This document shows, one piece after another, positions 32,721 to 38,735 of a DNA stretch of 38,735 nucleotides (position 1 is its first letter; each line of letters begins with the position of its first letter). The stretch lies in contig JAACED010000020.1 in assembly GCA_011682695.1 (NCBI GenBank), forward strand, positions 1 through 38,735, written 5' to 3'. The stretch is from Gammaproteobacteria bacterium (GTDB lineage: Bacteria > Actinomycetota > Acidimicrobiia > Spongiisociales > UBA4744). Position numbers and translations under genes: made by a program. The notes under the pieces were generated by a model that was not told the origin of the DNA, made no database searches, and saw only the letters and a list, made by a program, of their open reading frames with translations.

Positions 32721-33971
32721 ATGAATGTGCTCCTCCTCGGCAAAGGCGGCCGTGAACACGCCATCGGTTGGAAACTGTCCCAGAGTTCTCATCTGCGGCG
32801 GCTGATCTCGCTTCCCGGAAACCCAGGTCTCGCTCGACTCGGGGATGTGAAAACCGGCGTCGACCCTTCTGATCCGGCGGGAGTGACGGCGTTTGCCCGA
32901 TCGGCAAAGATCGACCTCGTCGTCGTCGGGCCGGAAGCACCACTGGCCGCAGGGGTCGCCGACGCTCTCAGAGCGGCCGGCGTTGCGGTGTTCGGTCCAG
33001 ATCGTGCTGCCGCCCGACTGGAGACTTCGAAGTCGTTCGCGAAAGAGATCATGGCCAAGGCCGGCGTACCGACGGGTTCCTCCGTGACCTTCTCCGAGGA
33101 CCGGGGCGCGTTGGCGCATCTCGAACGAATAGACGGACCGTTCGTCGTAAAGGCCGATGGTCTGGCGGCCGGCAAGGGTGTCCTGGTGACCGAAGACATC
33201 GCCGAAGCCCGGCACTGGGTCCGGGCCTGTTTCGATGGGCGTTTTGGCGATGCCGGCTCGACCGTCGTGATCGAGGAGTACCTGCCGGGCGAAGAGATCA
33301 GCGTGTTCGGGCTCACCGACGGCACCGGCGTGATCGGGTTACGTCCCGCCCGCGACTACAAGCGCCTCCGAGACGGTGACGCCGGTCCGAATACCGGGGG
33401 AATGGGCTCTTTCACTCCTGTCGAAGGATTCGATGACGCTTGGGTGCAGAGCATTGTCGACAGCATCATCAAGCCGGTCCTCGGGACCCTGTCGGAGGAC
33501 GGTATCCGGTATGTCGGATTCATCTACGCGGGGATCGTCCTGACTCCCGACGGACCGAAGGTGCTCGAATTCAACTGCCGGTTGGGAGATCCGGAGACTC
33601 AGGCCATCCTGCCGACCCTCGACAGCGACCTGCTCGAGCTCATCGGCGCGTGCATCGACGGCACCACCGGCAACGTTGCTCCGCGTTGGAACGATCTGGC
33701 TGCCGTCAACGTCGTTCTGGCGGCCGCCGGGTATCCCGAGGCTCCTGTCGGCGGCGACCGGATCACCGGTCTCGATTCTGAACAGGACAACACGCTCGTC
33801 TTTCATGCCGGGACGCGCGAAGACGACGGCAGGCTCGTCACTGCCGGAGGCCGGGTACTGAGCGTGATCGGACTCGGACCAGACGTGGCGTCGGCCCGAG
33901 CCAGAGCGTACGATCGGGTCGCGACGATCGGCTTCAACGGTCACCAGTATCGAAAGGACATTGCTGGATGA
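32721..33971 (+). CDS. purD: Phosphoribosylamine-glycine ligase
   Basis: GAR synthetase, the second step of de novo purine synthesis, an ATP-grasp enzyme of 416 aa. The family start is MNVLLLGKGGREHAIGWKL; KADGLAAGKGV and the GDPETQAILPTLDSDL region are also typical. The frame is open upstream, but the ATG at 32721 fits the family. TATGCT lies 9 nt before it with no ribosome site, so it may be leaderless. Its stop overlaps the purE ATG by 4 nt. Confidence 0.97.
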   Translation: MNVLLLGKGGREHAIGWKLSQSSHLRRLISLPGNPGLARLGDVKTGVDPSDPAGVTAFARSAKIDLVVVGPEAPLAAGVADALRAAGVAVFGPDRAAARLETSKSFAKEIMAKAGVPTGSSVTFSEDRGALAHLERIDGPFVVKADGLAAGKGVLVTEDIAEARHWVRACFDGRFGDAGSTVVIEEYLPGEEISVFGLTDGTGVIGLRPARDYKRLRDGDAGPNTGGMGSFTPVEGFDDAWVQSIVDSIIKPVLGTLSEDGIRYVGFIYAGIVLTPDGPKVLEFNCRLGDPETQAILPTLDSDLLELIGACIDGTTGNVAPRWNDLAAVNVVLAAAGYPEAPVGGDRITGLDSEQDNTLVFHAGTREDDGRLVTAGGRVLSVIGLGPDVASARARAYDRVATIGFNGHQYRKDIAG

Positions 33972-34441
33972 GAAGTGTTTCCGTGCTCATGGGGTCCGAG
34001 AAGGATCTACCGGTGATGGAGAAGGCCGCCGAAGTCCTTGAACGCTTCGGTGTGCCGTATGACATGCTGGTGATGTCCGCGCACAAGAGCCTCGATCGGG
34101 TGCTGGCACATGCCGGCCAGGCACGAGCCAACGGCGTCGGGGTGATCATCGCCGGGGCCGGCAAGGCCGCGCATCTCGCCGGGGTGGTGGCCGCGCGAAC
34201 GACACTCCCGGTCGTCGGTGTACCGCTGAGCGCCTCTCTCGACGGGCTCGACGCGTTGTTGGCGACCGTACAGATGCCGACCGGAGTGCCGGTGGCGACG
34301 GTGGGCATCGATGGCGCAGCCAACGGCGCGCTCCTCGCGGTTTCCATCCTTTCGCTCGACGATCCAGCACTCGCGAAACGTCTCGCGTCGTACCGTGAAA
34401 CCCTGGCTTCGGGGTCTTTCAAGGAGATTCACGTCCAATAG
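33968..34441 (+). CDS. purE: N5-carboxyaminoimidazole ribonucleotide mutase
   Basis: PurE of 157 aa, moving the carboxyl group in AIR/N5-CAIR conversion to CAIR. GAGKAAHLAGVVAARTTLPVVGVP and LATVQMPTGVPVATVGIDGAANGALL match class I PurE. The usual class I SAHRTP loop reads SAHKSL here (H39 kept, Arg to Lys). purK is not in this cluster, so its location is unknown. Overlaps the purD stop (ATGA); purC follows after 35 nt with its own promoter. Confidence 0.94.
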   Translation: MRSVSVLMGSEKDLPVMEKAAEVLERFGVPYDMLVMSAHKSLDRVLAHAGQARANGVGVIIAGAGKAAHLAGVVAARTTLPVVGVPLSASLDGLDALLATVQMPTGVPVATVGIDGAANGALLAVSILSLDDPALAKRLASYRETLASGSFKEIHVQ

Positions 34442-34464
34442 CAGCGGTCACGGATTCGTTCTTC

Positions 34465-34470
34465 TACAAT
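34465..34470 (+). promoter_or_regulatory. Internal promoter (-10) of purC, leaderless
   Basis: TACAAT lies 6 nt upstream of the purC GTG in the 35-nt purE-purC gap. That puts the transcription start at or within a base or two of the start codon, and no Shine-Dalgarno sequence is present. I see no convincing -35. Confidence 0.55.
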
Positions 34471-34476
34471 CGCCCC

Positions 34477-35346
34477 GTGCTGGCGCTCAAACACGTGGCC
34501 TCCGGCAAAGTTCGCGAGATCTATGAAGTCGACGAAGAGCGATTGCTCTTCGTCGCCACCGATCGCATCTCCGCTTACGACGTCGTGCTTCCCGACATGA
34601 TTCCCGACAAGGGGCGGGTGCTTACGGGCCTGTCTCTGTACTGGTTCGACTTCCTCGAGACGCCCAACCACTTCCTGACCACGGACCTGAGCGGAATCGG
34701 TCTGTCGGATGACGAAGTGGAGGCACTCACCGGCAGGGCAATGATCGTGCGCCGCGCCGACGTGATCCCGATGGAGTGCGTCGTGCGCGGTTACCTGTAC
34801 GGGAGTTCATGGCGCGAGTATCGGGCAGGGGGAGGGCCGACCACCGAGCATCTTCCCGCCGGCCTGCAGATGGCTCAGCAGCTACCGGAGCCGCTGTTCA
34901 CGCCAGCGACGAAGGCCGAGAGCGGACACGACGAGAACCTCACCGTTGCGGGTGCGAGGGCGCTGGTCGGCGACGAGGTCTACGAACGCCTTCGCAATGT
35001 CGCCATCGACCTGTACCGGCGTGCCGCGTCCACGGCGGTCGAGAAGGGTGTGCTGCTCGCAGACACGAAGTTCGAGTTCGGCTTCGTCGGGGACGAGCTG
35101 CTGCTCATCGACGAAGTCTTGACTCCCGACTCGTCCCGCTACTGGCCGGCAGACCAGTACGAGGTCGGAGCCGTGATGCCTTCGTATGACAAACAGTACG
35201 TGCGCGATTGGCTCGACTCGACGGGCTGGGACCACACTCCACCCGCCCCTGCGATGCCGGATGACGTCAAGGCTGCAACCCGGGCTCGTTACGTCGAGGC
35301 GTTCGAGCGGCTCACCGGGACATCATTCGACGAGTATCTGCGATGA
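34477..35346 (+). CDS. purC: SAICAR synthase
   Basis: Phosphoribosylaminoimidazole-succinocarboxamide synthase, joining CAIR and aspartate, 289 aa. SGKVREIYEVDEERLLFVATDRISAYDVVLP, in parts, is the family N-terminus, and MECVVRGYLYGSSWREY and LIDEVLTPDSSRYWPADQY are diagnostic. At 289 aa it is a long PurC, matching the actinobacterial and fungal-like type rather than the 237-aa E. coli enzyme. The GTG start at 34477 has a -10 box 6 nt upstream. It overlaps purS by 4 nt. Confidence 0.96.
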   Translation: MLALKHVASGKVREIYEVDEERLLFVATDRISAYDVVLPDMIPDKGRVLTGLSLYWFDFLETPNHFLTTDLSGIGLSDDEVEALTGRAMIVRRADVIPMECVVRGYLYGSSWREYRAGGGPTTEHLPAGLQMAQQLPEPLFTPATKAESGHDENLTVAGARALVGDEVYERLRNVAIDLYRRAASTAVEKGVLLADTKFEFGFVGDELLLIDEVLTPDSSRYWPADQYEVGAVMPSYDKQYVRDWLDSTGWDHTPPAPAMPDDVKAATRARYVEAFERLTGTSFDEYLR

Positions 35347-35585
35347 AGGCCATCGTGACGATCCGGAGGCGTGAGAACATCGCCGACCCCGAGGGCAGCA
35401 CCATTCGTCGCGCCCTCGGCGATCTCGGATTCGCCGATGTGCAGGCCGTTCGCGTCAACCGGACGATCGAACTGGACCTGCAGGGCCTGGATCGAGACGA
35501 GGCCATCTCGCAAGCGCGCGAAATGTGCGATCGGTTCCTCGTCAACCCGGTCATGGAAGACTTCGACATCGAGATCGTGGCTTGA
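35343..35585 (+). CDS. purS: FGAM synthase subunit PurS
   Basis: PurS, 80 aa, the small structural subunit that bridges PurL and PurQ in FGAM synthase. It begins MKAIVTIRRRENIADPEGST and has the family's DLGFADVQAVRVNRTIEL and late MCDRFLVNPVMEDFDIEI motifs. The ATG overlaps the purC stop (ATGA) and its own stop overlaps the purQ TTG. Confidence 0.95.
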   Translation: MKAIVTIRRRENIADPEGSTIRRALGDLGFADVQAVRVNRTIELDLQGLDRDEAISQAREMCDRFLVNPVMEDFDIEIVA

Positions 35586-36259
35586 ACGTCGGCATCGTCG
35601 TATTCCCCGGTACGAATTGTGAGCACGATGTCGCTCACGCGTTCGGACTCCTCGGCGCGCAGACCGAGTTCGTGTGGCACCGAGAGACGACCCTGGACGG
35701 TTTGGATGGTGTCGTGCTACCGGGCGGTTTCGCCCATGGCGACTATCTGCGCGCCGGTGCGATTGCACGGTTCTCGCCGGTGATGGACGCAGTAGGAGAC
35801 GCCGCCGACTCCGGCGTGCCCGTCCTTGGGATCTGCAACGGTTTCCAGGTGCTCTGTGAGGCGGGACTGCTCCCTGGGGCGCTGATCGCCAACCGGGACC
35901 TGCGATTCATCTGCCGTCCCGTTCACGTGCGAGTCGAGACGACAGACTCGGTGCTCACCAGAGCAGCCAGGCCCGGGCAGGTGCTGCGCATTCCGCTGAA
36001 CTCCTATGAAGGTGACTACGTTCGTGGTGAAGAGGAACCCAAGACCATCCTGCGTTACTGCGATTCGGACGGGACGATCGGTGAGGCGTCCAACCCCAAC
36101 GGTTCGTTCGATTCCATCGCAGGAATCACCAATGCCGCAGGCAACGTCGCCGGACTCATGCCGCACCCTGAGCGGGCGGTCGAAGACTTCATGACTTCCA
36201 CGGACGGCCGAGTGCTCATCGAGTCATTCCTGAGTTTCGGGGAGGCGGTCCGTGACTGA
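35582..36259 (+). CDS. purQ: FGAM synthase glutaminase subunit PurQ
   Basis: Glutamine amidotransferase subunit of FGAM synthase, 225 aa, class I (triad). The nucleophile is C85 in GICNGFQ; H195 and E197 lie in MPHPERA. The segment reading LNSYEGDY (about 139-146) differs from the PIxHxEG form I expect in many PurQ proteins. The TTG start at 35582 overlaps the purS stop (TTGA). The gene overlaps purL by 8 nt. Confidence 0.95.
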   Translation: MNVGIVVFPGTNCEHDVAHAFGLLGAQTEFVWHRETTLDGLDGVVLPGGFAHGDYLRAGAIARFSPVMDAVGDAADSGVPVLGICNGFQVLCEAGLLPGALIANRDLRFICRPVHVRVETTDSVLTRAARPGQVLRIPLNSYEGDYVRGEEEPKTILRYCDSDGTIGEASNPNGSFDSIAGITNAAGNVAGLMPHPERAVEDFMTSTDGRVLIESFLSFGEAVRD

Positions 36260-38438
36260 TCTACATCGCCGTCTTGGCATGACCGATGAGGAGTTCGATC
36301 GGGTCAATGGGATCCTCGGGCGGTCGCCGAACGATCCCGAACTGGCCATGTATTCGGTGATGTGGTCCGAACACTGCTCGTACAAGTCCTCGCGAATGCA
36401 TCTGAAAGACCTACCGACCGAGGCGCCCTGGGTGGTGGTCGGACCCGGTGAGAACGCGGGAGTGGTCGACATCGGCGACGGTTGGCTGGCGGCTCTGCGG
36501 ATCGAGAGCCACAACCATCCGTCGTTCGTCGAGCCGTATCAAGGGGCGGCCACCGGCGTGGGGGGGATCCTGCGCGACATCTTTACGATGGGTGCCCGGC
36601 CCGTGGGGCTGTGGAACCAGATTCGGTTCGGCGAACTGGACGACCCGCACGCCCGGTATCTGCTCGGTGGTGTGGTTGCAGGCATTGCCGGGTACGGCAA
36701 TGCCGTCGGGGTGCCCACATTGGGCGGAGAAGTCGAGTTCGACGACAGCTACCGGGGAAACCCACTGGTCAACGTGATGTGTCTCGGCATCCTGCGCTCA
36801 GACCAGCTCGTGCTTGGGACCGCAGGTCCTCCAGGATCGATTGCGGTTCTGCTCGGTGCGGCGACCGGTCGAGACGGGATTGGGGGAGCGTCGGTGCTCG
36901 CATCCACCGGTTTCGACGAGCAGGCGGCGGCGAAACGGCCCTCCGTGCAGGTCGGTGACCCCTACGAAGAGAAGAAACTCATCGAGGCCTGCCTCGAGTT
37001 GTATGCGCGTGGTCTTGTCGTCGGGGTGCAGGATCTTGGCGCCGCAGGGCTCAGCTGTGCTGCGAGCGAGCCTGCCGCCAGGGCGGAGGCGGGCATGGAC
37101 CTCGATCTCGACGCCGTCCATCTTCGTGAACTCGGGATGACCGCCCCCGAGCTGCTCATGTCCGAATCGCAGGAACGCATGATGGCCTTTGTATCGCCGG
37201 ACAATGTCGACGAGGTGCTTGCCGTCGCCCAACGGTGGGAGATCGACGCGGCCGTGGTCGGGTCGGTGCGGGCCGGCGACCGACTGCGCGTCTTCCACCA
37301 CGGGCGCACCGTGGCCGACATTCCCGCTTCCAGCCTGTCCGATGACGCACCCTTGCTCGACCGTCCGGTCGCGAGACCGGACTGGATGAACGATCTGTGG
37401 GCACATGAAGATCAGGTGTCCGACGTGGCGCTCGAAGCCTGTCTCATCGAGATGATGGGTCATCCTTCTCTCGGAGACCCGTCGTGGATCTACGAGCAGT
37501 TCGATCACATGCTTTTCCTCAATACGGTCGTCGGGCCCGGACTCGACGGTTCACTCATCCGCGTTCGGGGAACTTCGAAGGGTCTTGCAGTCTCGACCGA
37601 CGGCAACGGCCTGACCTGCCATCTCGACCCTAGGCGCGGCGCTGCTCGACTGGTCTGGGAGGCAGCGCTCAACGTGGCCGTGCTTGGCGCCCGACCGATG
37701 GCGATCGTCGACAATCTCAACTTCGGCAACCCTGAGAACCCGGCGGTGATGTGGCAGTTCACCGAGACGCTTGCCGGTCTTTCGGAGGCCTGTGAGGCGC
37801 TGGACACGCCGATCGTCGGCGGCAACGTGTCGTTCTACAACGAGACCGACGGGGTCGACATCTTCCCTACGCCGATCGTCGGCATGCTCGGACTGGCCGA
37901 TCCGATGCCCCGGGTGTGCACGACGGGCGTCGAGCCGGGAATGTCGATCTTCGTGTTTGGCCCGCCCCAGAGTGAGAACGTCGCAGGGGCGGCGTTTCAA
38001 AAGATCGTCCTCGGCACACATGGCGGCCGTCCGATCTTGCCCAACGTGGAAGCCGGCCGGCGATCGATCGAGACGGCGATCCAGATTGCCCATACGGTTG
38101 ACGGGGCGATCCTCCATGACGTGGCGCGGGGTGGCACTCTCGTCACGCTCGCAGAGCTGCTCATTCCCGCCGGGATCGGGGCCGCTGTCGGCACGCCGTC
38201 CCACGCCGAGTCGTTTGGTGAGGACCCGCATCGTTTCGTGTGCCTCGTGCCGGAGCGATATGTCCAGGATGTGGCGCGGATTGCCGAAGATGTCGGGTGT
38301 CCCTTCGAGGTGTGGGGAGTCACCTCGGCCTCGGATCGCCTGCAGTTCGACGACGGATCGTACGTATCTCTCGATCGGCTGAGGGACGCCTGGGCGGGAG
38401 CCATCGCGGGCAGAATGACGGGGGCGGCCCATGGGTAG
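36252..38438 (+). CDS. purL: FGAM synthase large subunit (small PurL)
   Basis: The synthetase subunit of FGAM synthase, 728 aa, the small form that needs PurS and Pur[21 protein letters not shown] carries the ATP/FGAR-binding elements, and a [15 protein letters not shown] motif sits near the N-terminus. [12 protein letters not shown] and [10 protein letters not shown] mark the C-terminal half of the AIRS-like fold. Starts with GTG at 36252, 8 nt inside purQ, and its stop lies 8 nt inside purF. Confidence 0.97.
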   Translation: MTDLHRRLGMTDEEFDRVNGILGRSPNDPELAMYSVMWSEHCSYKSSRMHLKDLPTEAPWVVVGPGENAGVVDIGDGWLAALRIESHNHPSFVEPYQGAATGVGGILRDIFTMGARPVGLWNQIRFGELDDPHARYLLGGVVAGIAGYGNAVGVPTLGGEVEFDDSYRGNPLVNVMCLGILRSDQLVLGTAGPPGSIAVLLGAATGRDGIGGASVLASTGFDEQAAAKRPSVQVGDPYEEKKLIEACLELYARGLVVGVQDLGAAGLSCAASEPAARAEAGMDLDLDAVHLRELGMTAPELLMSESQERMMAFVSPDNVDEVLAVAQRWEIDAAVVGSVRAGDRLRVFHHGRTVADIPASSLSDDAPLLDRPVARPDWMNDLWAHEDQVSDVALEACLIEMMGHPSLGDPSWIYEQFDHMLFLNTVVGPGLDGSLIRVRGTSKGLAVSTDGNGLTCHLDPRRGAARLVWEAALNVAVLGARPMAIVDNLNFGNPENPAVMWQFTETLAGLSEACEALDTPIVGGNVSFYNETDGVDIFPTPIVGMLGLADPMPRVCTTGVEPGMSIFVFGPPQSENVAGAAFQKIVLGTHGGRPILPNVEAGRRSIETAIQIAHTVDGAILHDVARGGTLVTLAELLIPAGIGAAVGTPSHAESFGEDPHRFVCLVPERYVQDVARIAEDVGCPFEVWGVTSASDRLQFDDGSYVSLDRLRDAWAGAIAGRMTGAAHG

Positions 38439-38735
38439 CCCATTCGATCGGCCCGGAGAGGCCTGTGGAGTGTTTGGTGCGTTCGCACCGGGATCCCACG
38501 TTGCCGGCCTCATCTACTTCGGGTTGTTTGCACTGCAGCATCGCGGACAGGAAAGCGCCGGTATTGCGGTGGGCAACGGGGAACAACTGACGGCGTACAA
38601 GAACATGGGACTCGTCGCGACCGTATTCGATGAGAGCAAACTCGCCGGCCTGCAAGGTTCGGTCGGCATCGGGCACACCAGGTACTCGACGACCGGTTCC
38701 AGTACGTGGGACAACGCACAGCCTTCGTTCCGGGG
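38431..38735 (+). CDS. purF: Amidophosphoribosyltransferase (5' part, cut by window edge)
   Basis: The first 101 codons of PurF, the committed first step of purine synthesis (PRPP plus glutamine to phosphoribosylamine). It starts at the ATG at 38431, overlapping the purL stop. The start [16 protein letters not shown] has an 11-residue propeptide before Cys12, the Ntn nucleophile exposed by processing. [17 protein letters not shown] and [13 protein letters not shown] are typical. The rest is beyond the window. Confidence 0.95.
   Translation, partial: MGSPFDRPGEACGVFGAFAPGSHVAGLIYFGLFALQHRGQESAGIAVGNGEQLTAYKNMGLVATVFDESKLAGLQGSVGIGHTRYSTTGSSTWDNAQPSFR

Overview
This 38.7 kb window is high-GC chromosomal DNA from an actinomycete-type bacterium (Actinomycetota). 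The pointers are a WhiB-family Fe-S regulator, a mycobacterial-type transaldolase, the PurS/PurQ/small-PurL form of FGAM synthase, frequent GTG and TTG starts, TAGNNT-type -10 boxes and several probable leaderless starts. I see no phage, transposase, plasmid, CRISPR, rRNA or tRNA gene. The class cannot be fixed from sequence alone; an environmental, Acidimicrobiia-like lineage is my guess.

Layout. (1) 1-3660: transaldolase on the minus strand, an unrecognised exported protein and an NAD-dependent epimerase. (2) 3724-6721: a stand-alone B12-binding methylmalonyl-CoA mutase subunit, sucC and sucD, then a GNAT acetyltransferase. (3) 6686-11771: two MFS transporters flanking a LemA/DUF2207 pair. 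(4) 11859-14287: a NIPSNAP-like protein, folD and icd. (5) 14402-17320: a minus-strand block of a small helical protein, a translationally coupled lipoprotein/secreted helical protein pair and a HEFAH metalloprotease lipoprotein. (6) 17457-20319: mdh, an HU-like protein, an SCP2 protein and a DapA-family lyase. (7) 20486-23208: an orphan Tad-type pseudopilin operon led by an unlisted 53-aa membrane ORF. (8) 23526-26990: sdhC-sdhA-sdhB. (9) 27198-29372: whiB, a membrane-anchored protein of unknown function, a short luciferase-like protein and tatA. (10) 29421-32659: an AhpE-like peroxiredoxin, a DUF2342 protein coupled to an HtrA protease, and moaE. (11) 32721 to the end: purD-purE-purC-purS-purQ-purL-purF, with purF running off the window.

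Functionally the window is rich in TCA-cycle genes (sucCD, icd, mdh, sdhCAB). The B12 subunit beside sucCD links propionyl/methylmalonyl-CoA to succinyl-CoA. Most of the de novo purine pathway follows in one nearly gap-free operon, and folD supplies one-carbon units of the kind purine synthesis uses.

The least explained material is non-coding. One family of 47-bp palindromes (21-nt arms, 5-nt loop) occurs at three loci as five units plus a possible decayed one. A second family of 51-bp inverted repeats (14-nt arms, 23-nt loop) occurs at two loci 11 kb apart. Both sit in intergenic spacers, mostly within about 10 nt of stop codons, and look like mobile or regulatory hairpin elements.
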